From NCBI RefSeq assembly GCF_030272615.1, contig NC_081405.1, forward strand, positions 570,769,095 through 570,833,094: a DNA stretch of 64,000 nucleotides. The letters run 5' to 3'. A program made the position numbers and the translations under genes. Numbering within the stretch: position 1 is the first letter of the stretch; every line of letters begins with the position of its first letter. This document shows positions 48,001 to 60,530 of the stretch, piece by piece. Origin of the DNA: Cryptomeria japonica (lineage: Eukaryota; Streptophyta; Pinopsida; Cupressales; Cupressaceae). The notes beneath the pieces are model-generated. The model saw nothing but the letters and a program-made list of their open reading frames with translations. It had not been told where the DNA came from and made no database searches.

Positions 48001-48601
48001 TTATGATACTCATGGATATGTATCTATTTATGCTCATGTAATCTCAAACATGTTATTTTAATGCTTAAACAATATATGCATTGCTTAGATTAGAAGTAAC
48101 ATATTTAGTGATGAAAATGTATGTCAAATTTAATTTTCATGTGATTGATTTCTCAATGCTTCATGATTACATTGATACATGTGTGATCTAATTAAATAAC
48201 TAAGTATTTAATTAAATGCTACTTTGATGATGTAAAAGAAGAATGTATTAAGCCTAAGAACTATATGACTAATGTGATTTAATTAACTCTTATTAAATGC
48301 AACATGATATAATTCTACTTAATACATAAGAAATTGTATAGCATGCTAGCACATATGAAATATAAATCTATTACAATTTACATAAAAGAATCCGAGACAA
48401 ATGTAATAAAGTAATGAAACATGCTTCTCAAGAATGAGTAATGGAGACCAAATATTATAATATAATTTAATCTTACATAAATTAATGAAGACATGCTAAC
48501 ATATTCCCCAATTTGGAAGAAAGAAAAGATACAAAGAGAGAACATAAAGTAGACTAGAAAAAAAGAGAGAGAGAGAGAAAGAGAGAGAGAGTTAAATAGA
48601 A
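48001..48601 (-). other. 3' untranslated part of copy 2 between PMD and integrase
   Basis: AT-rich. The part from 48297 is colinear with bases 1-250 of the window. It includes a GA microsatellite at 48559-48592 that copy 1 lacks. No gene is seen. Confidence 0.7.
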
Positions 48602-51600
48602 CTAGGCATAGTATCTACAAAGGTGCATAGCATTAATGGGTTCCTTGAGAGGCATACCTTCCACATCTGCTATCTTGTAAGCACCTGATCCATAGACCTT
48701 GATAACAATGTATGGTCTAAGCCAATTAGGGCCGAATTTTCCTTTCTCCTCAGGTAAAGTATTCACATTGCGCCGATTCTCGTAAAGGATTAAATCATGT
48801 ACTGAGAAGGAATGTTGAATAACCTTATCATTCTAGCTTCGTTGAAAAGTTTTATAATATGCTTGAATATACTCAAAGGAATTTATACGTCGTTCATCGA
48901 GCATCTCAAGTTGTTGAAGTCTTTTCTCTCTATAGGAATCATCGTCCACTATACCCCTAAGAGAAACTTTCAAAGAAGGAATTTCTAACTCCAAAGGCAT
49001 AATGGCATCAACATCATAAATAAGATTATAAGGAGTACAAGCTGTAGCAACATGTACACTCATGCGATAGGCCCAAAGAGGATAGCTTAATTGAGTATGC
49101 CAATCCTTACCATGCTTGTTTACAGTCTTTCAAAGAATTTGTTCAATTATCCTATTAGAAGACTCAGCTTGACCATTTGATTGAGGATAATAAGGTGTAG
49201 AAAATTTATGTTGAATATGATATTTCTCAAGAAACTTATTCACATCTTTATTTTTGAATGACATTCCATTATCCGAAACTAAGGCAGAAGGTATCCTAAA
49301 TTGGGAGATAATGTTTTCAAAAATGAATTGACAAATTACTTCAGTGGTAGTGGATCGAAGAGGAATGACTTCCACCCACTTCGTAAAGTAATCAGTTGGA
49401 GTTTTGATGAAGGTATGTCCTTGAGATGAAGGAGGAGATATTTTACCAATGAGATCCAAACACCATGTAGAAAAGGGCTAAGACGCCACTTGAGATCGAA
49501 GTTCTTGGTTAGGGGCATGGATCAAATTGCTATGTTTCTCACACCGATGACATTTTTTAACAAATGCAGAGGTATCCTTTTCCATGGTTTTCCAATTATA
49601 TCCCATTCAGAGAAATATCTGAACTAAAGATCTACCCCCAAAATACCCCCCACAAGCACTTGAATGTGCTTCCTCAAGAGCAATAGGGATTTCAGCCTTG
49701 TTTAGGCATCAAAGGAGAAGACCATCATAACCCCTCCTATAAAAAAAATTAGAAAGGATAATGTATCTAGCAGCCAATTTGTGATTCTAATCCCTAGTAT
49801 TCTTATTCATAGAGTCATAAACGGTACCATCACTCAAATATCTAATGATATGCGAGTACCATTCATCAAAATTTATAATGCAATAATACACCACATCACT
49901 AGGATTATCAGCAATAATTGGGGTAGTGAGATTATGAATAATGAATTTAAGATCTACCAAGGGGTCCTCTAGAGAAACAAGAAGGCAACACATGCTATCA
50001 CATCAACATGTCAATTATCTTTTCAAGGAAGGGGATCCATGGTATAAGAATCAAATTTTTGCAACAAGGATATACCTAAATCTCTATATTGTGATAATTT
50101 GTCTTACTTAGCTTGATAAACTCCTATCACTTGTCTTATGATTAGTTGAGAATATCCATAAATATATAGATGTTTCACATTCAACACCAAGGATGCTTTA
50201 ATTCCAGCTATAAGAGCCTCATATTCAACAATGTTGTTGGTACATAAGAAATTGAGATGATATTCATCAGGAAAGGACTCTAGATTAGGTAGGGAGAAGG
50301 GTGAAGGAGAATCAACTAAGTGGTCAGTCAACGCTTGACCCTTTATTGTATTTTGTGAGAAAAAATTAAGGTCAAACTATCTCATCATAATCCACTTAGC
50401 TAAGCGTCCAGAAAGGTTAGTTTTGGAAAAAAGATGTTTAAGAGGATCAAATTTAATGATAGAATGGACCTCGGCATTCAAGAGATAATGCCTCAACTTT
50501 TGGGTTGCAAAGACTCAAGAAAGGCACTATCTTTCTATTGTAGAATATTGGAAATCCTAACCAAGTAGAGTGTGGCTTATGTATTAAACTAGGAATTCTC
50601 TACCATCCTTGTCATATTGTACCAATACAGCTGCAAGAGCTTGAGGGGAAGCAACAGTGTACAAAAGGAAAGTCTTAGTGGGATTAGTAGGTTGAAGAAT
50701 AGGAGGGTTGGCCAAATAGGTTTCCAGGTTTTTGAATGCTTGATGACAATCCTCATTCCATTCGATAGTGATATGATTTTTAAGAAATTGTGTGAAGGGA
50801 AAGGTATGATCCGCAAGTTGAGAAATGAACCTACAAATAGCTTGGATCTTTCCTTGCAAACTTTTTAGTTGGGAGACAATCTTAGGAGGTGGACTTTTAA
50901 CAATAGCATCTATCTTCTTCATATCCACCTCAACACCACAATGTGAAACTATGAATCCTAATAGTTTTCCACTATCCACACCAAAAACACATTTTCGGTG
51001 ATTCAAACACTTGTTATACTTACGAATTCTCTCAAAGATTTGACGAAGGATCTTAACATGATTTGTATGAAGAACGGATTTGGCTAAGATGTCATCAACA
51101 TAATCTTCTAAGGTCTTCTACATATACTCATGGAAGATGAGATTCATAGCATGCTGATAGGTTATGCCTACATTTTTCAATCCAAAAGGCATCACAATCC
51201 AACAAAATGTACCCCAAGGGGTGGTAAAAGCAGTTTTATATTGATCTTGAGGCTTAATGAAGATTTGATTATATCCTGAGAAACCATCCGTAAAGGATAA
51301 TAAAGGATGCACTACTACCAAATCCACTATCATATAGATATTCGGGAGAGGAAGTAATTCTTTAAAGAGGCCTTGTTTAAATCGCAAAAATTCATACACA
51401 TCCTAATCACATTTTCAGCCTTAACCACAACCACAATGTTTGAAATCCATAGGGAACAATCGATAGGATGAATGAATCTAGCATCCAACAGTTTTTCAAT
51501 CTCAACTTTAACAAGCAATGCTACTTTAGGGTGAATCTTTCAAATCTTTTTCTTCACCAGTTTAGCATTAGGAATTAGGACAATGTTATTAGTGACAATT

Positions 51601-54091
51601 TTAGGATCTACACTAGGCATATCAGAATATATCCAATCAAAGATCTCAGGGAATTCTTGGAACAACTCGTCATATTGTTTTTTCTCTTTTTCATCCAGAC
51701 ATTTTCGTATCTTGATGATTTTATCTTCAACACAAGGATCCATCTTGATATCAATGGTTTCATTTATTAGGAGATTGCTTTGTTGAGGAGAATCTTTTAA
51801 TTGGGGAAACTATTTAACTATCTTATCATTATTTCTTTCTTTCCTAGAGTAATCTTCCGCATTTACACAATAGGGAAGACTGTAGTTATGGTGATAACAA
51901 GGAAGGTTGTCATAACCTCCCAAGAATTTAGCTAAGGAATCATCGGTAGAGAATAGATCCAATGCAAAGACACAAGAAGGGTCAGAGTCAATATATTATG
52001 GATATTTTAGTGAGAGAGAAGAAGAAATGACATTAACACTAATAGCTGGTCTCTTAGAGGCTTTTTGAAAGGATCATAATAAAGTCAAACTGTCATATCA
52101 CAAAAGTTATTTTCCAAGGGAACCTTAATCCCTTGCTCTTGAGAACCACATCCATTTCCATTATATCCACACCTAGCTAGGATGTGAAAACCAGGACCAT
52201 AAAGGTTAGTCATTTTCAAAGAAGGAGGAGTATTTTCATAAAGTGAAGAATCAAAATCCTCTAGACTAGAAACTGAGGAAGATGAAGTATGAGAAGCCAC
52301 CACAAAGTTATTACTCAATGGGCCAAACAAAGTGGATTTCTTTTTAAGTTCTTCTTCTTCTTTCTTCTTTTCAACCTTAGGTTCTCAAGTTGATTTCTTT
52401 TTAAGTGGATTGAAATCAAGGGATCCCTAATCATCTTCTACAAGAACCTTCTTAGGAGAAAGGGTGTCCTCAGTAGTAGAGTCAGGTTGAGAAGACTCTT
52501 CCTCAAGAACCTTAGGTCCACTTGAGGAAGTATTAGGAACTAATTCAGATATAGGAGATAGGTTTGATGAACTGGTCACACTAATTAGAGTAGAAGCTTT
52601 TGAGGAATTATCTAAGATAGATGGGGAAGAATTAGTTGAAGAGAATTTATAACTTGACGTTTTTAAACAAGCCTGGAATCTTGTGTCACCTAGCAAGATA
52701 TATGTTGTATTGATGTAAATAAATTTAATTTGCCTCTGCAATGTAGAGGTAACAACGTGCATGCTATGAATCCAAGGTCTCCCTAGCATAGTTGTATGTC
52801 AACTTTCCAGACATGACATGGATAGGTGTGGGTAACATACCAGGACCTACCTTAATAGGCAAGGTGATGATACTTAGTGAAGATTTAGCAACATTGTCGA
52901 AGCCATGGGTAGTGAAAGAATCAAACTTAATAAGAGATGTATCAACATTGATCCTATGAAATAAGTTAATGATACAAACATTAAGGCCAAAACCATTGTC
53001 CACTAGTGTTCATCTTATCGCACTACCATTTATAATAACCACAATCATTAACAGATCATAATGTTGTTGAATTTCACTAGAGGGCAGCTCATCTTGCATA
53101 AAAACAATCTCAGCCTTGGGTGTTGTAATAGAGTTGATCAAGGAAGCCATACTATTGGATGTCACTGTGGATGGGACATTCAATGTTTTCAAGGCATCTT
53201 GTAGCATTCCATGATGAGTCGAGGAAGTTTGAATCAAATCCCAAATGGATATCTTGGCAGGAGTAGCTTTAAGTTGTTCAACAAGATCATATTACTTACC
53301 AAGGGTTTGTGAAATGCGAGGTTCTTGAGGAAGAATAGGTTGAGGATCAAGTAGAGAGGTTGGAACAATCGAAGGAGGATTAGGTTGCATATTGTTTCTC
53401 ATGATATAGGTATGAGAAACGACATTATAACTCTCCTTAGTTAGTTGTATATCATAGCTATAAGGACTCTTAGTAGGATTCCTTCCTTGAAACGTAATGA
53501 TAGGTTTGTTTGGAGTGCTAAAGGAATTATGACTATATCCACCTTGAACCATGAAAAGAGGTTGATTAGAAAGAGATGAAGTTGGAGAAGGACAAGCACC
53601 TTGGACAATAAAAAGAGGTTTGCTATGTTCATTCACATTGATCATATTGATTAACCTTTTTAGATGCATTATTCTTGTTTTAAAGTTTAGGCAAAGACAT
53701 AAACTCATCAAGGGCATCATCCAATAAAGATAAACTCATCAAGGGCATCATCCAATAAAGCATGGTCATAGTGATTGAAAGGTTTATCTTTGGACTCAAA
53801 AGGAGACATAACCTCATAAAGGGAATTGTGAAGGTCAACCATGTCATTAGATTTAGTGGGGGAATTGATAGGAATTTACCCATGAGAGGAATCATTCAAC
53901 TTATCTTTCTCATCACCACGAAACGACATAGTAACAAGGTTGATTTATTTTTGAAAAAATGAGGATTTAGAATGCTTAGGGTTCAAAAAATCTTCTAGAG
54001 ATTCATCTAATTCATCCTTAATAAATTCATAATCAACATAATTGCATACATCATCAAAAGCATGAACATCTTGCAAATAAAAATATGACAT
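48602..54091 (-). pseudogene. pol: Tat polyprotein, copy 2, RT core present but frame-broken
   Basis: Same order as copy 1, starting MSYFYLQDVHAF at 54091 and ending TAG at 48602-48604. Protease VDNGFGLNV (near 52995) has lost Ser for Phe next to the active site. RT is complete: RFIHPID, then MDLVVVHPLLSF-type, TAFTTPWGTFCWIVMPFGL and the catalytic EDYVDDILAKS (51091-51102). The second RNase H has lost its first motif in a deletion near 50265. Integrase keeps the core Asp and Glu (SDNGMSF near 49265; SNGQAESS near 49165), but its zinc-finger part is degraded. There are many stops and at least eight shifts, so this copy is older or more decayed than copy 1. No Gag is recognisable before the protease. 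Confidence 0.85.
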
Positions 54092-54244
54092 TTTGAAATG
54101 AAAATTACATGAAACTTAAACACACAATGCAAGGAAAATGAAAGAAATCTATCTCTTTCTTTGTCTTTTTGTTTTTATGTTTTGAAGGGAAATAAAATAA
54201 AATAGATATAGATCTAACAATACAATGCAATGAAAATGAAATTG

Positions 54245-54264
54245 GATTCATGTCAGGTTCACCA
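54245..54264 (-). promoter_or_regulatory. Primer-binding site of copy 2, tRNA-Trp type, mutated
   Basis: The plus strand reads GATTCATGTCAGGTTCACCA, two changes from the copy 1 site. Both fit cytosine deamination at CG sites. Confidence 0.75.
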
Positions 54265-54268
54265 AAGA

Positions 54269-55896
54269 TGTTTAAGGGAAAAAGTGAGACTAAGTATGGA
54301 AACCCTAATCCCACTCTCATACACCCTCATGGAATACAAAAGAGCCTAAGGAGGTAACGCACTTTGGCTACTTCTTTATGAGAAATAGAGAATCATGGAT
54401 TACCTCTTAGGTTTTCTATTCCTTTGTTGTAAATGAGAGAGAGGAATGATGCAAAAAAGTAATCTAACCTAGAATGCAAGTAAGCAACCAAACCCTAATC
54501 TGAGAATGAAGATCAAATGATAACTAATATACTGCTAAAAATTATAGATCAAAAGGAAAAACCATATGTGCAACTATATTTGAAATCTGAGCAGAAATGT
54601 TTCAGACCAAGGTGCCATGCCACTGAGCTGCAAGTGAAAGGATGGGTTTTGGAGCCTGCAAGGCATTGTTCAGTCAAATCTTGCTGACAGAGGGCATGAC
54701 CATGGCATCATGCCACTATCTTGGGCTGGACTAGGGTGCCATGCGCCTATCCTTAGGGTCTTTTCTCAGATCTGCAACCAAGAACTATCCCTATGTGCTC
54801 TTCTAGCCCTGAAACTTCTAGCGATGCTTGGATCCGAACCAATACCTAAAGCTAAAAAAATAGGGTTTGAGGTGCTTATATAGGGTTTTTCCTTAGTCAA
54901 ACCCCTATGTTGGTGATTTCAACCTCCACAACTAGCCAATAATGTACTGAAAATGTGTGTGCAAGATCCTAAAATGAAAGCAAACATCTAGAGCAACCCT
55001 AAAGAGTAAACCCTAATTGCTTATAATTGACAAAGTAAGTTCTCTAAATCCATAATGCAAAGTGATCTAAAGAATGAATATAAATCAAAATGAAGCTTAT
55101 GCAAAGACATTAAAACAACATGAAACCATACCCAACCCCAAGAGAGAGGTACAAGCCAATCATCAGTCGATGATCTCCTATTGTTCTTCTACATCTTCAA
55201 AACCCCCAATTGATAAAATGATGCTTCATGAATATTTGTTAGATGAATGTTGAATATTGTTCAAGACTTCAGAGATATACTATTTTGCTGCAAAAAAGGC
55301 TCTTATGCTCCAAAAAACCTCCTCTTAGATTCTTAGAAGAAGAGCCCTTCAAATCAAGAAAGAGAGCTCTTAATTATGAAACCCTAGATATTAATTTCAT
55401 GTTTAAGAAGACCTAGGATTTGAATTTTTCGCTGATATTTTGGGGTTAAGTATTATTATATCATAGGATTGTGCTCCCGAAATTTCGGGCAAAAAGCTGA
55501 GGACCATGTGCATTCTTGCCACGGTCCCACCAACTTTTCACCAAATTTTTGGGGCCGTTAGATATGATGATATTAGAGCGTATCCCAAAGTTACAGATGA
55601 TTTCAAGATGTTTTGATATGCGAAATCAGGCCTAAACGGTCAAAATAAGACATAATTAGGGTTTATGAATAAATGATTTATTGAACGAATAAGATGAAAA
55701 GGGGAATGCTTAGGGTAAATGGCCCAACTTTATAACATGTCAAGTGATGAAACATGAATATAGATTTAATTAATTTAATTAATTAAATGTTTAAAGGGGA
55801 ATTAGAAATGCAAGATGCAAGACACAGTAAAGCGGGTGCTAACCTAAGTGTGAAATTGTACCACCCTAGCAAGGGTGTACAATTTACAACACTACA
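54269..55896 (-). repeat. 5' LTR of copy 2
   Basis: The plus strand reads TGTTTAAGGG to CAACACTACA, about 1628 bp, next to the primer-binding site. It keeps the TATA-like CTTATATAG near 54882 and a decayed hairpin near 55501-55528. Confidence 0.85.
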
Positions 55897-56425
55897 TTTA
55901 TTCCCCACTTTAGCAGTCATATGACACTATGTGCATATGCAAGTTAAATTATAGAAAAGTAAATAATTTTTTAAAAAGCATATAGCCATAAGTTATCACA
56001 CGAAGCCCTAAGTAGTATCTGCAGTACACAATTAGGAACCACACCCTACAAAACCACATGTTAGATCACAAAATAACCTAATGATTACTAAGGAAGGTGA
56101 TGAAATTCACGGGTAGCTATATGCCCCCTATTTCGACTTCCTTATTAGTGAGGTCAAATAGGATATCATGTTTACCACAACTAATTGTGATTAAGATTTT
56201 AATGAAGCAAGTTTGCAACAAGGATTGATTACTCATCCAAGCACATTATGGAACTAATGTAGAGCAAGAGGGCAAACTAATGATTCCAATGCCACCAATG
56301 GTGCGAGAATCAGAGCTTCCTCGCTCAAGATATGATAGATTGAAGAAAAAGTGCAGAAATTAGGGTTTTGAAATTAGGGTTCATAATGCATAAATATGAA
56401 AGTGACACTTTCATTTGTCACTTAT
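55897..56425 (-). mobile_element. 3' internal fragment of another Tat element
   Basis: Colinear with 44869-45415 and 22047-22560 (CATATGACACTA, ATATAGCCATAAGTT, CTGCAGTACACAATTAGGAA blocks). Because it follows the 5' LTR of copy 2, that LTR is shared by two tandem elements (LTR-internal-LTR-internal). Homology stops near 56425. Confidence 0.75.
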
Positions 56426-57940
56426 TAATAATTTGACTTATTCATAGTTGTAGTAAGAATTTCTTTGTAGTAGATTTTTATTTTGTTCCCCCAATTTTTC
56501 AACTCAACGCATAATATTATCTATATTTCTTTAGAAAAAACAAGTCAAAGAAAATAATCCTTATTGTTTCAAGTTTCCTACAAATCTTACAAACTTCAAT
56601 ATAAGAATATTAGTCCATAAAACTTAAAATGTATTTTTCAACTATTTATCTTCAAAATCCAAATTCCAACATTTATTAATAAAATTAGTAATGAATCTAA
56701 TACTAGAGAATATTGTATAAAGAGTTTTGTTTTACAAACAACGTCATTAGTATATTTAAGACCGTTATAATTATCCAAATATTGTATACATACAATGGAT
56801 AGATAAAAGACTTTTTTGGCCTCCTGAGGATAGTAGATTATTTCCTCTAATTTGATAGAGGTGGATCATATTCAGAACTCAATGAGGCCTAGACTTTTAG
56901 ATGTTCATTGTTAATGAATCTAAATAAAACTTTATAACTCACTAAACACTTATATGTCAAGGCCAAGCATTTTTGTGGGTGGGCAAGCAGGTAAATGGAT
57001 ATCAACAAAGTCATTAGCAGTTTTGTTTAGTTTGTCATCATGTTCTATTTGTTTCTATATCATGTTCCTACATCACATGATCATACATGAGACTCCTTCT
57101 CTTGTTAGTATTCTAAAACATTTTTTAATGTAAAATATACATTGATATATAAATGTGTTAAAAATATATAATTTTTATGTCACTTACCTATCAATCACAC
57201 ATATCAATGAACATCACATTCTCTAATTTATATGGCTATGAAAATTTCCTTCCAAATTTGAAAATATGAAATTTTAAGTTTACATAATTTTCACATATAA
57301 CCTTCTTAACAAAGATGAACTAGAAAAAAAATAATATTTTTTAATTGATTTTTATAATCAAATCTTGATAATTTGAAATTTAGATATTTATCATCTTATT
57401 CAAATTTAGGTTCATGTAAAATAGATCTAGATTATTTTTACAAGTGTACATTAAAATACTAAAAACAAAATATTAAATTTTAAAATTAAATTTATATTCT
57501 TCTCCTTTACTAATCCATATGAACCAACTAAAATAAAAATTATTACAAATTGCATGATAGAATGGTGTATTTAAAAACCAACCCTAACTTCAAGATAGAG
57601 AAAATAATTTATATGATATATTAATAGTTTTATTTTATTTGAAAGTGAATTATCTAATGCTATAATAATTGTTTATCTAATGCTATAATTAATTATGTAT
57701 CATTTCAACCACAATAACTAATATCAAATAAAATAACATCAATACATTTTAATTCTGTTTAAAAATTGAAAAAATTAATCAAAATATTTCAAGCCTAAAT
57801 AGAAGACAAACAAAATAATTATTATAACAATAAATATCTAAAGAGATGCGTGTAGTTTCGTGTGATACAATTCGATGTAGTTCAAATCAGTGAAACCACT
57901 TGTAATATCACTTTCAATAATTATTTCCATACACACTGTA
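56426..57940. other. AT-rich spacer, no gene
   Basis: About 1.5 kb with only short frames. It holds the 3' flank of the RING gene, which is transcribed leftwards. No polyadenylation signal could be fixed with confidence. Confidence 0.5.
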
Positions 57941-58519
57941 CTATCGATCTTCCGGTACTGATATTGGCTCATTTTTCTTAAAGAATGGCGTTGTGCAAAT
58001 GGGACAAGTATTGTGATCCTCAAGCCATGGCCAAATGCAGTGAGAATGAAATATATGTCGGATCATACAAGGAATCTCTCGAACATTTTCTCCGAGAATA
58101 AAATCATCCCTACAAACTCCACAGAAAAGTCCATCATCAACATGAAAACCTGAAATTGTTACAATGGGCAGTGCCTCTACAAATTCTTTCGCCTTCCTTT
58201 CGTTCTCTACTATCTTCACGATTTTTTTCCGAAGAGAATCGAAGGTATTGAAGACCCCACGTAACCACCGAATATCAGCAGGGAGTCGATCCTCGTGAAC
58301 TTCAATCAGGAGAAATTCAGAATACAATGAATCGTGAAGGCTGTTAAGCTGTTGCAGACGACGAGGCAGAGCTTCACGTTCCATAAAACAATTTGCTTGC
58401 ATGAATAACTTGGTGGCTTCGATAAGTAAATCCCCCATGCGGCATTCCAGGCTTTTGCACCACTCGGCAACTTCCTTTTCCTTGCAACCCATATTCTTCT
58501 CTTCCTGCATTTGCGCCAT
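57941..58519 (-). CDS. RING-H2 zinc-finger protein, probable E3 ubiquitin ligase
   Basis: This is an intact intronless frame of 192 codons, the only undamaged host-type gene here. Residues 1-115 are predicted helical and charged, without a domain I recognise. Residues 133-175 form a RING-H2 finger: C133, C136, C151, H155, H158, C161, C172, C175, with the conserved CIWPWL and CPIC. RING-H2 proteins bind two zinc ions and recruit E2 enzymes to ubiquitinate substrates. The C151 to H155 gap is three residues instead of the usual one, while every other spacing is canonical. No signal peptide or membrane segment is seen, so it is probably cytosolic or nuclear. The start is the first of three close Met codons (1, 4, 10). 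Confidence 0.85.
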   Translation of the reverse strand: MAQMQEEKNMGCKEKEVAEWCKSLECRMGDLLIEATKLFMQANCFMEREALPRRLQQLNSLHDSLYSEFLLIEVHEDRLPADIRWLRGVFNTFDSLRKKIVKIVENERKAKEFVEALPIVTISGFHVDDGLFCGVCRDDFILGENVREIPCMIRHIFHSHCIWPWLEDHNTCPICTTPFFKKNEPISVPEDR

Positions 58520-58535
58520 TCCTTCACTTCACTGT

Positions 58536-58542
58536 CTTTATA
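58536..58542 (-). promoter_or_regulatory. TATA box before RING gene
   Basis: On minus, TATAAAG lies 17 bases before the first ATG. Transcription normally starts about 30 bases downstream, which would fall just inside the frame. Met4 or Met10 may therefore be the true start, or this TATA is not the one used. Confidence 0.35.
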
Positions 58543-58559
58543 GTGAGAAGATTTTCCAT

Positions 58560-60344
58560 TTGGTATGCGAATTTGTGGAATGGATTGCAGTCATCTAGCA
58601 ATATGTAGTGAATGAAGCGTCAGGGTTAGTTTCATCTTGCACCCTCTCAAAAGAGACGAAGTACCGTTGATCCAAATGCTATATGATTTATGGATGATTT
58701 TCTACGAGTGATGTTTACGAAAAGCTCCTAAATTTAAAATTAATTTTAGATTATTTCAAATGATTACATAGATAGCTATTACATTTCTAATTAACTTTTA
58801 TATATAAAGAATGAAATTAAAAGAATTGAAAGAAAATACATAAAGTTACGAGAGAATTTTCAAAGAATTTTGTGACGATAAAGTCAGCAGCATGTGTGTT
58901 GGCATTGAAGGCTTCCCTTGTAAAATGAAATCCAAGCTGACTACAGCTCATTAATGGATTTGACATATTTGCAAGTAGTGCAGTGAATCTTAATTTAGAA
59001 ATAGCACAACATGAGAAGAACGTCGAGATTATTAAGACGGTTTGAAGTTCACATGCATGTATACAAACCCATTATTTATTAAAAGAATAATTTTAGATAA
59101 AATATAGGCAAGTGTTTCCCTTCTTCACTGTATACTGTTATACTATTCTTCTTCTACATACAGCTCTTGATGGCCAGCGGTACCGTGCTTTGTACCATCC
59201 TCTTTGTTTCCTGGGTGAGAAATACTGATCATGGCAATCCAATCACTTGGACTAAGACCCAAATATGTGTTACTGAACAAAGCAGAGTACTGAGATGCAA
59301 TATATTTAAGGATTCCAGTTTAATGATCGATAAGAATGAAGTATGTAGCAGCTCTATTTCTTCGTGGCCTTTCCAGTGTATATTCCCTTAATGGGTTCTC
59401 TCTATTTGTGTTTATACTATGGGATTTTTATATTTAATTCTCTGTAATGTCATGGATGGGTTCTTAAGGAAACTGTTTGTTTGCATTGTCATAGATGAGT
59501 TCTTTAGAAAATAGTTTATATCATGAATATGTTCAAGAATATTGTTTCATGTTATTTTTAGTTTGGTGAGGTATGATGTTGAATGCAAGGCACAAAAGGG
59601 GCTGAAGAAAAGATGGACTAGTTTGGAAGAAGAAATCAACCCCATGGGCTGCTCTTAAGTGTCTCAGTATTCGTCTTCAAGCTGATTCTCTGTATAAGAA
59701 TGGTAAGTATGCATATAATCCAGCATAAAGTGATTTGTGTTCTCTTAATAGTGTTGCCTTGCTATCAAGATCAATGTGCTTATAACTCAAGTTTGTGTGG
59801 AGAATTTAACAGCTACTACATATGTATTCGCTCATAGTCATGGTAGTGCCCAAATCCAAACCACATTTCTCAAGGAAAAATGAGAGTTGCTGATTATCAA
59901 AAGCAAATGGAAACACATGTATCTACCGTGAAGAAGAATTTAATCATCTTAGATTATTTTTTTGCATTATAAATTATTTTTGATGGTACCGTCTTACATG
60001 AAGTCTAGTTGGATCTGTATTGCAACAAAATTTCACTTGTAAATAAAATTGCTCTTTTCCTTCTGCAGAAGAGGCTGTTTTGTTTCATTTTTTGTGGTCA
60101 TACATGCTTGCAAATGTTATTTTACTCTTTTAATCATTGGAAAAATTAATGTTTTTATGGACCAGGGAAGGAGGCAGGCAGGTCACATTTGAATTGACAG
60201 ACATACACATCCATACTGGATCCTACTCCTATAATTAATATGCGAACTCATTCCTGGTTCCAATTCCAAATTTATAGGACATGTTATACTTAAATCAGAA
60301 AACTGATTTTTATTTTCAAGTTTAGGAGTGATGATTAGATGATG
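58560..60344. other. Upstream region of RING gene and spacer; no recognised gene
   Basis: The largest frame (59167-59391, plus; MMASGTVLCTILFVSW start) has a hydrophobic beginning but no recognisable domain. A GGTAAGTATG splice-donor-like site at about 59702 follows a short open stretch, so a decayed or non-coding transcript is possible. Confidence 0.35.
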
Positions 60345-60530
60345 TGTAACATTTCAATTAAAGATGGGTTGGTCTTATAATAGTCAATAGTTCAATAGTA
60401 TTCTAACAACAAATTGAACGTCATGGGTTTGAATTTTAACTAGTTCATGAAAAGTTCAACATCGATCAGAGTCTTAAGCATTCTATTGCATGACTTGCGT
60501 GGTGGCCTAGTGTTGAAAATAAATCAGATC
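60345..60530 (+). repeat. SINE-like unit 1 (diverged)
   Basis: The order of blocks (GATGGGTTGGTCTTATAA, TAGTTCAATAGTA, GGGTTTGAATTTTAACTAG, AAAAGTTCAACATC) parallels unit 2. The TAGTTCAATAG and GGTTTGAATTT blocks stand where RNA polymerase III boxes A and B would be. Confidence 0.4.

Larger units (their letters stand above)
43215..55896 (-). mobile_element. Tat-type LTR retrotransposon, copy 2, with antisense PMD gene
   Basis: This element is about 12.7 kb, with LTRs at 54269-55896 (5') and 43215-44868 (3'). On minus it reads primer-binding site, polyprotein (54091-48602), spacer, PMD gene in antisense, polypurine tract, 3' LTR. Additional antisense frames between pol and the 3' LTR are known in the Tat lineage. 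The 3' LTR borders a LINE fragment. The 5' LTR is followed not by a target duplication but by another copy of the internal 3' sequence. Confidence 0.85.

Noticed and set aside
55897-56425. Host flank of copy 2 where a target duplication should be sought
   Set aside because: It is colinear with internal element sequence at 44869-45415 and 22047-22560, so it belongs to another element copy.
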